A stretch of DNA of 64,000 bases. Origin: an uncultured Holophagaceae bacterium. GTDB lineage: Bacteria; Acidobacteriota; Holophagae; Holophagales; Holophagaceae. The stretch spans positions 62,001 through 126,000 of the forward strand of contig CAIWKE010000011.1 in assembly GCA_903913215.1 (NCBI GenBank), written 5' to 3'. The translations under genes were made by a program, and so were the position numbers. Below the pieces are notes generated by a model, which searched no databases, had not been told where the DNA came from, and worked only from the letters and a program-made list of their open reading frames with translations. Below are positions 16,559 through 25,812 of this stretch, in pieces (the stretch's first letter is position 1; each line of letters begins with the position of its first letter).

Positions 16559-19435
16559 CTAGGCCAATCGAGCGGCCACATCCCGGTAGTCGGGATCCAT
16601 CTCCTGGACGGCCTTGAACTCTTCCGTGGCCATGCCCAGGTGGCCCTGCTGGAGGTAGATCTCGGCGAGGTCGTAGCGGAGGCCGATGCTGTCCTCGGGG
16701 GGGAAGCCCGGAGCCAGAACGCCCTTGCGGAGCCACTCCACGGCGGAATCCAGGTCGCCCCGGGCCTGCTCGCAGATGCTCAGCATGGAGCAGCACTCCA
16801 GCGTGCGCTCGGGGTCTCCCATGGCCACCTTGAACTCCTCGATGGCGGGCTCGATGAGCATCATCTCCTTGTAGGCGATGCCCAGGTTGTAGTGGGTGTC
16901 GTAGTCGTCGCCCTTGACCTGCTTTTCCACGCCCTCGCGGAAGGCGCTGAAGAGTTCATCGACGCTCTGGATCTTCTCCACCACGTGGGTGGCGTCGTGC
17001 ATTTCCTCGCCTTCACCCGAGTCCATGAGGGCCGTGCCCAGCACATCCGTGAGGTCAAAGAAGGAGTTGGCGAAGTCGCTTTCATCCAGAGCGCCGGCTT
17101 TGGCCACGAGCCCCAGCTTCTGCAGGATGCCCTCGGCGCGGTCGAGGCGCTCCTGCAGCTCCGGGTGGTTCGGGAACTGGCGGAGAGCGGTCTCGATCTC
17201 GATCTTGGCTTCGTCGGGGCTGCCGTAGTCGAGCTGGAAGTCGATGTCGCTGAGCAGGCTCGAGAGCTCCTCGGGGATCGCGGCGGGCGCAGGTTCCGGC
17301 TGGGGCTCAGGCGCCGCGGGAAGAGGTGCAGGCGCTGGGGGCTGGACCGGCGGCAGGGCCGCAAAGTGGGCATCCAGGGCCGTGGGATCCAGGTGGGCGG
17401 TGGGCATGGGCGGAAGTTCCGCCGTGGGGGCCGAGGCCAGCTGCTCCGGTTCAGTACCGGGGACCAGATCTGTGAGGGTGACGTCCATCCAGCCGAGATC
17501 CGAGTCCTCGGCGGCATAGGGATCGCGAGGGGCTGGGAGGGGGGTCGGGGCGGGCGGCTGCGCCAAGGGCGCGAAGGGATCCACCGCGAAGGGATCCACC
17601 GCGAAGGGCTCCGTGGTGAAGGGCTCAAGGGGCGGCGGCACGTAGGCGGCGGCCGGAAGGGGGGGCGGGGCGAAGGGATCCGGGGGCAGGGTGTCGAGAT
17701 CCCCCAGCAGGGGGAGCCCATCCCCGAGGGCGATGGGCTCGGCGGGTTTGGGTGGCGCCCAGGCAGGCTCTGGGGCCTGATAGCCAGAGGTGTCCAGGCT
17801 GATGGGCAGTTCCTCTGTGGGCGTTTGAGTCGGTTGGGGCGCGAGCGGCACAGCTGCGGGTGTCAGGGGGGGCGTGACCCCAGGGTCCGGCAGGCCCATG
17901 GAGCGGCGGTGGATGCGGGTGGAGCCAGGGAAGAGCTGCTCGGCCAGGTCCAGCAGCTGGGTGGCCTCTCGCTTCCGGCCCAGTTGGGCGAGGACCTGGG
18001 CGCTTTGGGAGTACTGCATCTGCACCTGGGTCAGGCGGCCCGTACTGCGGTGCACGGCGACGATGGACTCGATGATGGCGAGGTCCGCGGGATCCAGCTC
18101 CAGGGCCTTCTTGTAGGACTCCACGGCCCGCTCGGGACTGCCGCTGCGGACGAAGGCCTCGGCCTCCCGCAAGAACTGCTCGATGCGCAGCCGCTTGACG
18201 GGATCCACCTCAGTCTCGCCGCCGCTGCGGGTGGACTCCTGGGGACTCGGTGACTCGAAGCCGCCCGAGGCGCTCACGGCCGCAAAGGCCTGTGGGGCTG
18301 TGGGGGCAGTGCCCGGCACCACGCCCAGGGCCTGGAGCTGGCCCGAGAGGTGGCCCAGCAGGGTCTGGTCGTTGTTCTGATAGGCCAGACCATAGGCGCT
18401 CTGGAGGGCATTGACCTGGTCGGCGCGGTTGCCGCTCTGGTGGGCGATTTCCGCCAGCAGCACCCAGGCCTCGGCACCGATGCTGCCCTGGAGGGCCGAG
18501 CGCAGGCTGCGGCTGACGATGTCCCCGGAGCCACGGCGGGACAATTCGCGGGCGATGGGGGCGAAGAGGCGCAGGCCCTCCTCGGCCCGATCCGCCTGGA
18601 CCAGGTTCCGCAGGGCCTTCTCGCAAAGGGGCAGCAACTTCTCGGGCAGCTGGGCCACGTCCGCCAGGGCCTCCAGGGCCCGGTCCGGGTGGCCGCTGCG
18701 CAGCTCGATTTCGGCCAGGGCTTCGAGCAGTTCAGTGTTACGGGGATTGCTCGTCAGGCCCTCGCGCAGGTGCTCCGCAGCCGTGGTGTAGTCGCCTTGG
18801 ATCACGCCCAGCCGGCTCTGGGTCAGGAAGACCTGGGGCGTGGAGATCATGGATTTGGCGCGCTCGAGGATCTGGTTCGCTTCGCCGTGCATCTGCTCCA
18901 TGGCCAGGGACTCGGCCACCTCGAGGTAGATGCCCGCCGCGCGGTCCTTCATGCCCTCCTTGTTGTAGAGGTCCGCCAGCTTGACCTTCATCTTCAGGTT
19001 CTTGGGGTCCAGATCCACGACCTTGTTGAACTCTTCCAGGGCCCGCTTGATGAGCCCCTTCTTCTGGAAGTGCTCCGCCACCTGCAGGTGCACCCGCACG
19101 GCGTCCGTGGTCTTGTTCATCTGGCGGTATAGGTCCGCCAGGCGCTGGGCTGCGTCGATGTCGTCCGGAGCGTTGCGCACGACCTTCTGGAAGATGGCCG
19201 CCGCGCGGGCGTGGAAGCCATCCCGCTCATAGGCGGAGCCCAGGCGCTTGTGGATGTCATTCGCCTCTTTGACCCGACCCACCTGCATGCAGAGGTCGCC
19301 GATCTGATTGAGGGTGTTGTAGTCCTTCGGATTGTCATCGACGATCTTCTGGAATTCGTCGATGGCCCTTTCGATCTTCCCCGCCGTCAAGAGCTTGTCG
19401 GCTTCCTTCTTGACTTTGACGCGATCAATGGCCAT
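16559..19435 (-). CDS. large TPR-repeat protein
   Basis: This encodes 958 residues. Residues 1-390 are tandem TPRs (for example AIDEFQKIVDDNPKDYNTLN, AIFQKVVRNAPDDIDAAQRL, ALEEFNKVVDLDPKNLKMKV). Another TPR block lies at about 430-520 (ERAVESYKKALELDPADLAI). A Pro/Ala-rich linker (about 540-740, with AVDPFAVDPFAPL) precedes a C-terminal TPR block (about 760-958) that ends LGMATEEFKAVQEMDPDYRD. There is no signal peptide or membrane segment. It is probably a cytoplasmic scaffold, and such proteins are common in Acidobacteria. It is transcribed with cytidine deaminase upstream and the Lgt-like gene downstream. Confidence 0.85.
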   Translation of the reverse strand: MAIDRVKVKKEADKLLTAGKIERAIDEFQKIVDDNPKDYNTLNQIGDLCMQVGRVKEANDIHKRLGSAYERDGFHARAAAIFQKVVRNAPDDIDAAQRLADLYRQMNKTTDAVRVHLQVAEHFQKKGLIKRALEEFNKVVDLDPKNLKMKVKLADLYNKEGMKDRAAGIYLEVAESLAMEQMHGEANQILERAKSMISTPQVFLTQSRLGVIQGDYTTAAEHLREGLTSNPRNTELLEALAEIELRSGHPDRALEALADVAQLPEKLLPLCEKALRNLVQADRAEEGLRLFAPIARELSRRGSGDIVSRSLRSALQGSIGAEAWVLLAEIAHQSGNRADQVNALQSAYGLAYQNNDQTLLGHLSGQLQALGVVPGTAPTAPQAFAAVSASGGFESPSPQESTRSGGETEVDPVKRLRIEQFLREAEAFVRSGSPERAVESYKKALELDPADLAIIESIVAVHRSTGRLTQVQMQYSQSAQVLAQLGRKREATQLLDLAEQLFPGSTRIHRRSMGLPDPGVTPPLTPAAVPLAPQPTQTPTEELPISLDTSGYQAPEPAWAPPKPAEPIALGDGLPLLGDLDTLPPDPFAPPPLPAAAYVPPPLEPFTTEPFAVDPFAVDPFAPLAQPPAPTPLPAPRDPYAAEDSDLGWMDVTLTDLVPGTEPEQLASAPTAELPPMPTAHLDPTALDAHFAALPPVQPPAPAPLPAAPEPQPEPAPAAIPEELSSLLSDIDFQLDYGSPDEAKIEIETALRQFPNHPELQERLDRAEGILQKLGLVAKAGALDESDFANSFFDLTDVLGTALMDSGEGEEMHDATHVVEKIQSVDELFSAFREGVEKQVKGDDYDTHYNLGIAYKEMMLIEPAIEEFKVAMGDPERTLECCSMLSICEQARGDLDSAVEWLRKGVLAPGFPPEDSIGLRYDLAEIYLQQGHLGMATEEFKAVQEMDPDYRDVAARLA

Positions 19436-19501
19436 TCAGCTGCCTCGGGGTGTCCATCTTGGTTGCAAAAGTGTAGGCGGGGCAAGAAGCCTTGGATAGG
19501 G

Positions 19502-19942
19502 CTAGAGGAAGTGGCTGCCCGTGAAGCTGTGGGGCAGCAGGTCTTCCAGGCGGTGCAACTCCCGGTTCTGGCGGTTGGCCAGCAGCACTGGCAGCCGGGC
19601 CGTGAACTCCACCAGGGCCTGGCGGCAGGCGCCACAGGGCGGGGTCAGCTGCGGGACATCCGTGACCACCACCGCCGCCACCAGGCCGCCGGGCTTCAGG
19701 CCCAGGGCCACTGCAGCGCTGAGGGCACCCCGCTCGGCGCAGAGGGTGACGGGATAGGCGGCGTTCTCCACGTTGCACCCGCCCACCACGGCGCCGCTGG
19801 TCGTGAGCAGGGCCGCGCCCACGTGAAAGTGCGAGTACGGCGCGTGGGCCTGCTCCCGGGCCTTCCAGGCCGCCTCCAGCAGGGGCGTCCACTCCGGGGC
19901 TTGGGGATTATCGAACACCAGTACCTCCACGCAAGGATCCAA
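19502..19942 (-). CDS. cdd: cytidine deaminase
   Basis: This encodes 146 residues, the size of small tetrameric Cdd. It deaminates cytidine and deoxycytidine in pyrimidine salvage. The zinc site is complete: CAERGAL (C68, proton-shuttling E70) and PPCGACRQ (C103, C106). YSHFHVGAALLTTSG and GCNVENAAYP bind the nucleoside. It starts 4 nt after the DUF58 gene ends, so the two are probably co-transcribed. Confidence 0.95.
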   Translation of the reverse strand: MDPCVEVLVFDNPQAPEWTPLLEAAWKAREQAHAPYSHFHVGAALLTTSGAVVGGCNVENAAYPVTLCAERGALSAAVALGLKPGGLVAAVVVTDVPQLTPPCGACRQALVEFTARLPVLLANRQNRELHRLEDLLPHSFTGSHFL

Positions 19943-19946
19943 TCCT

Positions 19947-20903
19947 TCAGCTTATCGGAGCCGGAGCCTCGAGGCTGATTCCAACTGGTTCCGGGTCCCG
20001 GCCAGCCGCCTGGGCCTGGGCCAGGGCCCGCCAGCAGGGGGTGTGGCCGCGGGTTTCGTGGGTGCCCTCGATGCCGTGCAACTCCAGGCTCACCTCCCGC
20101 TTTTGGAGCCGGGCCTGGAGGATGGCCCCGGAGAGGCGCTCCAGCTCCCGCTCGAAGGGCCGTCCCGGGGCCCAGGCCGTCAGGTCCAGGCGCAGGTGCA
20201 GGCCCAGGGGCCGCTCCTCCTCGAAGGTACGGACCCAGGGCTGGCTGCGCTGGGCGGTGCGCTTCCAGTGGACGCGGCCCGGGGCGTCGCCCAGGCGCAG
20301 GGGGCGGGCCCCTTCGGGGCTGCTGGTGCCCTCCACGGCCTGGGTACGATGCCCTTCGCCCCGCCAGCCCGAGGGCGCCGCTGGGGGGGTGCGGGGATGG
20401 GGCAGCACCAGCAGGGACTGGTCCAGAGCCAGGAAGCGGGACTTCTCCATGAGGCCGAAGGGAAAGCGGGTGCGCAACTCCAGTTGCTCGAGCCGGACCC
20501 AGCCCCGGTGGCCGGCCCGGGCGTGGAGGACCACCAGGGTCTCGCCGCTGCGGCTGGCGGTGCCCAGGAAGCCAGGCTCAACGGTACTGTCCGACAGGCT
20601 GAGGTGCAGCTCCAGGCCTCGCAGGCGACCGCGGCCCGGGTCGGCCAGCTTCAGCCTGAGGCCGCCCCGCACCCGGGCGAAGAGGTTGCCCTCCTCCAGG
20701 CCCAGGACGCGGATGCCCTGGAGGGCCCGGCGGCTCAGGATGCCCGAGACCAGAAACAGGCCCAGCATCATGGCGAAGACGAGATAGAGCAGGTTGTTCC
20801 CGGTGTTCACGGAGAAGAGGCCCACGGCCATCAGGGCCACCAGGTACTGGCCGCCCAGTCCCGTGAGGGACAGGCGCAGGCGGGGGTCGTTCCAGAGTCT
20901 CAC
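19947..20903 (-). CDS. DUF58-domain protein
   Basis: This is 318 residues from a GTG at 20903 (VRLWNDPRLRLSLTG). The frame is open further upstream but would run into the divergent permease gene. Two membrane segments (YLVALMAVGLFSV, LVFAMMLGLFLVSGILS) come first. The DUF58 core then has RTRFPFGLMEKSR and PGRVHWKRTAQRSQPWVRTF, the family's hallmark RxxxWKxTAR region, followed by a vWA-like stretch. DUF58 proteins usually pair with MoxR ATPases, but none is seen here. Confidence 0.85.
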   Translation of the reverse strand: MRLWNDPRLRLSLTGLGGQYLVALMAVGLFSVNTGNNLLYLVFAMMLGLFLVSGILSRRALQGIRVLGLEEGNLFARVRGGLRLKLADPGRGRLRGLELHLSLSDSTVEPGFLGTASRSGETLVVLHARAGHRGWVRLEQLELRTRFPFGLMEKSRFLALDQSLLVLPHPRTPPAAPSGWRGEGHRTQAVEGTSSPEGARPLRLGDAPGRVHWKRTAQRSQPWVRTFEEERPLGLHLRLDLTAWAPGRPFERELERLSGAILQARLQKREVSLELHGIEGTHETRGHTPCWRALAQAQAAGRDPEPVGISLEAPAPIS

Positions 20904-20961
20904 AGGCCCAGGGTAGCGCCGGTGCCGCCTGCTAGCATGGTCCTTCTCCCCAAGGCCGCCG

Positions 20962-22536
20962 ATGCTGAACCGACTCTTCCGAACCAAGTCCCTGGAGCAG
21001 CTGCGGGCCAGCGCCGAGGAGCCGGAGCACCAACTGAAGAAGAACCTGGGGGCCTTTGACCTGACCATGTTCGGCATCGGCGCCATCATTGGCGCCGGCA
21101 TCTTCTCCAGCATCGGCACCGCCGCCGCGGGCAACATGGCCGACGGCCGTTACCCGGCTGGGCCCTCCCTGGTCCTCAGCATCCTCATCGTGGCGCTCAT
21201 CTGCGGCTTCACGGCCCTGGCCTACGCGGAGCTGGCCTCCATGATCCCAGTCTCGGGCAGCGCCTACACCTATGCCTACGCCACGCTGGGCGAGCTCATG
21301 GCCTGGATCATCGGCTGGGACCTGCTGCTGGAATACGCCATCTCCAACGTGGCCGTGGCCATCTCCTGGGGCGACTACGCCCGCAGTTTCCTGTCCTCGG
21401 TCTTCCACGTGAACATCCCAGGTTGGCTGGGCATGGATCCCCGCTCGGCCTTGAAGCTGGTGGACGGTGTGCCCGTCTTGGAGCTGTCCTCCAAGCTGCA
21501 TGCGCTGGCCCAGGCCAAGGCGGGGCTGCTGAACGGTGCCACCCTCTTTGCCAATTGGGAGACGGTGCGCTCCGCGCCCACGGTGGCGGGCTTCCCCATC
21601 ACCATCAACCTCCTGGCCGTGATCATCACGGGCCTCATCACCTGGCTCTGCTACATCGGCATCAAGGAGAGCGCCCGGGTCAACAGCGTCATGGTGGTAG
21701 TCAAGGTGCTGATCCTCCTGGCCGTGGTCGGCCTCGGCATCAAGTTCATCAACACGGACAACTGGCACCCCTTCGTGCCCCATGGCTTCAAGGGCATCCA
21801 GGCGGGGGCCGCCATCATCTTCTTCGCCTTCATCGGCTTCGATGCTGTGAGCACCACGGCGGAGGAATGCCGCGACCCGGGCAAGGACCTGCCCCGGGGC
21901 ATCCTGGGCTCCCTGCTCATCTGCACCTTCATCTACGCCGCCGTGGCCCTGGTGGTGACGGGCATGATCCACTACACCCGCCTGGGCGGCATCGCGGACC
22001 CATTGGCCTACATCTTCAGCGAGCACAAGATGACCGCCATCGCCGGTGTCATTAGCTTCGGCGCCGTCATCGCCACCACGGCGGCCCTGCTGGTCTACCA
22101 GGTGGGCCAGCCCCGCATCTTCATGAGCATGAGCCGCGACGGACTCCTGGGTGCCTGGTTCGGCAAGGTCCATCCCAAGTACAAGACCCCTGCCCAGGCC
22201 ACGGTGCTCACGGGCTTCCTGGTGGCCATTCCGGCTGCCCTGCTGAACATCGACGAGGTGGTGGAACTGGCCAACATCGGCACCCTGTTCGCCTTCGTCA
22301 TCGTCTGTATCGCCGTGCTGATCCTGCGATATCGCCGCCCCGAGGCCCCCCGCAAGTTCACCATGCCCCTGGCCTGGGTCGTGGCCCCGGCGGGCATCGT
22401 GGGCTGTTTCTGGATCGCCAAGGGCCTGCCCGCCCTCACTTGGTACCGCTTTTTCATCTGGCTGGGCATTGGGCTCGTCATCTACGCCTTCTTCGGCTCC
22501 AGGAACAGCCGCCTGGAGAAGCCGGCCGCGTCATAA
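20962..22536 (+). CDS. APC-family amino-acid permease
   Basis: This encodes 524 residues with about 12-13 membrane segments. The APC signature GIGAIIGAGIFSSIGTAAAG in the first segment binds the substrate carboxyl and amino groups. The overall layout, including FIGFDAVSTTAEECRDPGKD, is that of cationic or general amino-acid permeases (YfnA/CAT type). The substrate is not defined by sequence. ribE follows after 10 nt. Confidence 0.92.
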   Translation: MLNRLFRTKSLEQLRASAEEPEHQLKKNLGAFDLTMFGIGAIIGAGIFSSIGTAAAGNMADGRYPAGPSLVLSILIVALICGFTALAYAELASMIPVSGSAYTYAYATLGELMAWIIGWDLLLEYAISNVAVAISWGDYARSFLSSVFHVNIPGWLGMDPRSALKLVDGVPVLELSSKLHALAQAKAGLLNGATLFANWETVRSAPTVAGFPITINLLAVIITGLITWLCYIGIKESARVNSVMVVVKVLILLAVVGLGIKFINTDNWHPFVPHGFKGIQAGAAIIFFAFIGFDAVSTTAEECRDPGKDLPRGILGSLLICTFIYAAVALVVTGMIHYTRLGGIADPLAYIFSEHKMTAIAGVISFGAVIATTAALLVYQVGQPRIFMSMSRDGLLGAWFGKVHPKYKTPAQATVLTGFLVAIPAALLNIDEVVELANIGTLFAFVIVCIAVLILRYRRPEAPRKFTMPLAWVVAPAGIVGCFWIAKGLPALTWYRFFIWLGIGLVIYAFFGSRNSRLEKPAAS

Positions 22537-22546
22537 TGGAAGCACC

Positions 22547-23203
22547 ATGTTCACCGGTCTGATTCGCCACCTTGGCACCCTCGAAGCCCGCTCTTCCCGC
22601 CCCGGCGGGGCGCGGCTGCGCATCGCGGCTGCACCAGAGTTGCTGGCCCGGGCAGAACTGGGGGCCAGCATCGCGGTGAACGGCGTCTGCCTCACCAGCG
22701 TGGCTGTGGATGGCCGGGCCTGGGAGGCGGAGCTGAGCGAGGAGACCCTGGCGAAGACAACGCTGGGGCGGCTCACCCTGGGATCTCGGGTGCACCTGGA
22801 GCCCGCCCTGCGCGTGGGCGAGCCTCTGGATGGACACCTGGTTTCGGGCCATGTGGACGGTCTTGGACAACTGCTGTCGCGACCTCAGGGCCAGGCTGGC
22901 GTGGATGAGGGGCTCTGGCGCTTCAGCCTGCCTGAGCTTCTCGCGCCCCTGATCGCACCCAAGGGCTCAGTGGCCGTGGATGGCATCTCGCTTACGGTGG
23001 TGGACTGCGGGCCCGACTGGTTCAGCGTGGCCCTCATCCCCGAGACCGTCATGCGCACGGCCCTGGATCTCCTGCGGCCCGGAGCCTCCGTGAACCTGGA
23101 GGGCGACCCCGTGGGCCGCTTCGTGGCCCGGGCTCTGGCCCTGCGCAGCTCCGACGCCAAATTGGCGGACTTCGCCCGGCATGGCTGGGCTTCAAGGGGC
23201 TGA
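22547..23203 (+). CDS. ribE: riboflavin synthase, alpha chain
   Basis: This is 218 residues from the ATG at 22547, chosen because MFTGLI is the invariant start of the family. It converts two 6,7-dimethyl-8-ribityllumazines to riboflavin. The two lumazine-binding barrels are visible by their repeated SIAVNGVCLTSVAVDG (about 44-59) and SVAVDGISLTVVDCG (about 143-157), with GHVDG between. No other rib genes are adjacent and I see no FMN riboswitch; it appears to ride with the permease. Confidence 0.95.
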   Translation: MFTGLIRHLGTLEARSSRPGGARLRIAAAPELLARAELGASIAVNGVCLTSVAVDGRAWEAELSEETLAKTTLGRLTLGSRVHLEPALRVGEPLDGHLVSGHVDGLGQLLSRPQGQAGVDEGLWRFSLPELLAPLIAPKGSVAVDGISLTVVDCGPDWFSVALIPETVMRTALDLLRPGASVNLEGDPVGRFVARALALRSSDAKLADFARHGWASRG

Positions 23204-23448
23204 GGTTTGGGTCAGCCAAACACCCGGGTTGGTGCGATTTTTTGATGTCAAGATTTTGGCGTTCTGGTTGTTAAAGTATTGTAAGAATTGAGCAGTCATT
23301 AGAAAAAACATTCATTAATTAATTTATTTTGTTATTCGATGTGAAAACAAACATTTCTGAATTCAAGAAGCCGATCACGTTGCCGTTGAACAGTTCCAAG
23401 TGACCGCCCCTTCGGTTTGTTGGGTGCGGCAGAATTGAGGAGCGTCTC
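23204..23448 (+). promoter_or_regulatory. AT-rich upstream region of porin/PstS-like pair
   Basis: This 245-nt gap is strikingly AT-rich against GC-rich surroundings, especially 23240-23360. It contains two similar heptamers, CAGTCAT (23293-23299) and CATTCAT (23309-23315), 16 nt apart. They resemble Pho-box half-sites but not at the usual 11-nt period. A regulated promoter is likely; its control by phosphate is a guess from the downstream genes. Confidence 0.35.
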
Positions 23449-24744
23449 ATGCGCAATGGAATTCGGGGGACCAGCGTTCTGGCTGTGTTGATCGTCTGCC
23501 TGCCGGCCCTCGCCCAGGACGTGGGGCAGGACATGTTCAAGGTGCGGGGCTTCGGCACCCTGGCCGCCACCAAGTCCAGCGAGAAGAACGCGGACTTCAC
23601 CTCCACCGCCGTCCAGTTCAATGGCCCCGGTTTCAGCAAGAGTGTGGACTTCGGGGTGGATTCCCGCCTCGGTGCCCAGGTCGACGCCAAATTCAACGAG
23701 ATGTTCTCGGCCGCAGTGCAGGTCATCGCCGACCACCGCTATGACGATACCTACACGCCCTACCTCAACATGGCGCATCTGAAAGCCCAGGTGACCCCGG
23801 ACCTCTCCATTCGCATTGGACGCATGCCCTTCTCGGCCTACCTCATCTCGGACTACCGGATGGTGGGCTACTCGATGCCCTGGGTCCGCCCCCCGGTGGA
23901 GGTCTACCAATTCAACCCCATCACCTCCTTCGACGGCATGGACATCGGCTTCCAGCAGAATGTTGGAGCTGTGGCACTCCTCTGGCAACTCGGGGGAGGC
24001 TCCTCCAAGGTGAAGACTGCCGGCGCGCACAGCACCGCCCAGTTCAAGGGCACGGGCGCCGCGCTCTCCCTCACGGTCACTGCGGGCTCCTCCACCTTCC
24101 GCGCCTACTACACCAGTCTGAAGAGCACCTACGACAACGCGGGCATCGACCAGTCCAGCGACCCCTTCTCCCCCTTCAACCTGCTGCGCGCCCAGACTGT
24201 GAACGTGGGCTTCGGGCCCATGCCGAATCCCTACTACGACCCGGCCATGGCGGCCAAGTACCAGATCAAGGACAAGACCATCACCTACACGAGTCTTGGT
24301 TACACCTATGATCCCGGGGGATGGTTCGTGACGGGCGAGTTGGCCCGAAATGCGGGTGACGAGATCATGCTGCCTCAGGCCACGGCGGGCTACATCACTG
24401 CCGGCGTCCGGTTCGGATCCTGGACACCCTACCTGACCGTGGCCCAGCGGAAGAACGACACCCACATCTCGAATCCCCCCCCCGCCATCGACTTCGGCCT
24501 GGGAGGCGGCACGCCCAAGCCCTACGACGTCATCGCGAACATCCTGGCCAACACCAACCAGGCCCAGTCGAGTCATGCCCTGGGCCTCCGCTGGGACTTC
24601 TACACCAACATGGCGCTCAAGGCCCAGGTGGACTGGATGAAGAACGACACCGGCTCCTACGGGGCCCTGATCAACACCCAGCCCAATTTCAAGGATGGCC
24701 AGAGCTACACCGTGTCCACCATCAGCCTCGACTTTGTGTTCTAG
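23449..24744 (+). CDS. outer-membrane porin
   Basis: This encodes 431 residues with a signal peptide ending at ALAQ (residue 22). The mature protein is an alternating amphipathic beta barrel (GFGTLAATKSS, LSIRIGRMPFSAYLISDYRM) and ends in Phe (SISLDFVF), the signal for the BAM complex. A small PstS-like protein is encoded 9 nt downstream. The same porin/binding-protein pairing is seen with phosphate- or anion-selective porins in Gammaproteobacteria, so an anion porin is plausible. Confidence 0.8.
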   Translation: MRNGIRGTSVLAVLIVCLPALAQDVGQDMFKVRGFGTLAATKSSEKNADFTSTAVQFNGPGFSKSVDFGVDSRLGAQVDAKFNEMFSAAVQVIADHRYDDTYTPYLNMAHLKAQVTPDLSIRIGRMPFSAYLISDYRMVGYSMPWVRPPVEVYQFNPITSFDGMDIGFQQNVGAVALLWQLGGGSSKVKTAGAHSTAQFKGTGAALSLTVTAGSSTFRAYYTSLKSTYDNAGIDQSSDPFSPFNLLRAQTVNVGFGPMPNPYYDPAMAAKYQIKDKTITYTSLGYTYDPGGWFVTGELARNAGDEIMLPQATAGYITAGVRFGSWTPYLTVAQRKNDTHISNPPPAIDFGLGGGTPKPYDVIANILANTNQAQSSHALGLRWDFYTNMALKAQVDWMKNDTGSYGALINTQPNFKDGQSYTVSTISLDFVF

Positions 24745-24753
24745 GGGGGAGCC

Positions 24754-25176
24754 ATGAAGACCATCACCGCTTTCACCTCGCTCACGTTCGCCGCCCTCCT
24801 GGCCCTGCCTGCCCAGGCCCAGGCGGTGGTGATCATCTCTGCCAAGAATCCCATCTCCAAGCTCACGCCGGATCAGGTCTCCCAGATCTTCCTGGGCCAG
24901 GCCAAGACCTTCTACTCCGGTGGCCAGGCCGAGCCCCTGGACCTGGCTGAAGGGGCCGCAGCCCGCAATGACTTCTACCAGAAGGTGACGGGAAAGAATG
25001 CCGCCCAGCTCAAGGGCTACTGGGCGAAGCTCACCTTCTCCGGCAAGGCCCAGCCGCCCCAGGTTCTGGCTGACAGCCACGCCGCCGTCAAGAAGGTGGC
25101 TGAGAATCCCAAATACATCGCCTACGTGGACAAGGCCGCTGTGGACGCCAGTGTGAAGGTGGTGCTGGTTCCATAA
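24754..25176 (+). CDS. small PstS-like periplasmic protein
   Basis: This encodes 140 residues with a signal peptide (ALLALPAQAQA). The mature part (AVVIISAKNPISKLTPDQVS, IFLGQAKTFYSGGQ, YWAKLTFSGKAQPPQVLADS, ENPKYIAYVDKAAVD) matches the short single-lobe proteins annotated as phosphate ABC transporter substrate-binding. It is about half the length of true PstS, so it may act as an accessory or sensor rather than a full transporter component. It is co-transcribed with the porin. Confidence 0.8.
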   Translation: MKTITAFTSLTFAALLALPAQAQAVVIISAKNPISKLTPDQVSQIFLGQAKTFYSGGQAEPLDLAEGAAARNDFYQKVTGKNAAQLKGYWAKLTFSGKAQPPQVLADSHAAVKKVAENPKYIAYVDKAAVDASVKVVLVP

Positions 25177-25187
25177 AGTACAAACGC

Positions 25188-25276
25188 CAACCGCGGAGAA
25201 CGCAGAGAACGCTGAGAACGCTGAGAACGCGGAGAAATGCAGGGCTTGCTCTGCGCTCTCTGTGTTCTCTGCGGTG
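25188..25276. repeat. CCGCAGAG-type inverted repeat element, copy 1
   Basis: This sits between convergent genes. Outer arms AACCGCGGAGAACGCAGAGA and the inverted GCTCTCTGTGTTCTCTGCGG flank a tandem array of a 9-nt unit, NGAGAACGC, about 4.5 times. A second copy lies at 27657-27723. The element could fold into one long hairpin and act as a transcription end for both genes. Confidence 0.7.
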
Positions 25277-25309
25277 GATCAACTGGGGCGGCGGGCCGCA
25301 ACCTAGAGG

Positions 25310-25765
25310 TTATTCCCGGGCGCCCTTCCTGATCCGATCCATCTCGCGCTTCTGCTCGCGCTCTTTGAGGGCCTCGCGCTTGTCGCCTACGGCCTTGCCC
25401 TCGGCCAGGGCCACCTTGATCTTGATCATTCCTTTGGCGTTGAGGTAGATGGCCAGGGGGATGATGGTGAGGCCCTTGCGGATGACCTTGGTGGTGATCT
25501 TGGTGATCTCCGCCTTGTGCAGCAGGAGCTTGCGGGCCCGCAGGGGGTCGTGGTTGGCGTAGGTGCCGAACTCGTAGGGGGAGATGTGGGCCTGCTTCAG
25601 CCAGAGTTCGCCTTCCACGGCATCCACGTAGGCGTCCTGGAGCTGGCCCAGGCCCGCCCGGAGCGACTTCACCTCGGTGCCCTGCAGGGCGATGCCCGCC
25701 TCCCAGGTCTCGAGGACATGGTAGTTGTGGAAGGCTTTGCGGTTGCGGACGAGATCTTCACCCAT
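25310..25765 (-). CDS. smpB: SsrA-binding protein SmpB
   Basis: This encodes 151 residues, standard length. SmpB binds tmRNA and brings it to stalled ribosomes. The family signature is clear: VRNRKAFHNYHVLETWEAGI, ALQGTEVKSLRAGL, GELWLKQAHISPYEFGTYAN and LLLHKAEI. The basic C-terminal tail (KREALKEREQKREMDRIRKG) enters the mRNA channel. No ssrA gene is seen nearby. It is divergent from the DedA gene. Confidence 0.97.
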   Translation of the reverse strand: MGEDLVRNRKAFHNYHVLETWEAGIALQGTEVKSLRAGLGQLQDAYVDAVEGELWLKQAHISPYEFGTYANHDPLRARKLLLHKAEITKITTKVIRKGLTIIPLAIYLNAKGMIKIKVALAEGKAVGDKREALKEREQKREMDRIRKGARE

Positions 25766-25812
25766 AGGACCAGTGTAACCCCCCCGGTAGACTGATCCTT
25801 TTGGGATGGCCG

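Noticed and set aside
15650-18253. An 867-codon plus-strand open frame
   Set aside because: It runs opposite the TPR and Lgt-like genes and its translation is Gly/Gln/His-rich low complexity. The minus-strand genes have clear domains, so this is a GC-rich shadow.
22537-22546. FMN riboswitch before ribE
   Set aside because: The gap to the permease gene is only 10 nt and has no conserved riboswitch sequence.
25188-25276. CRISPR array from the tandem GAGAACGC units
   Set aside because: Units are 9 nt without spacers, and the whole forms an inverted repeat. No cas gene is present.
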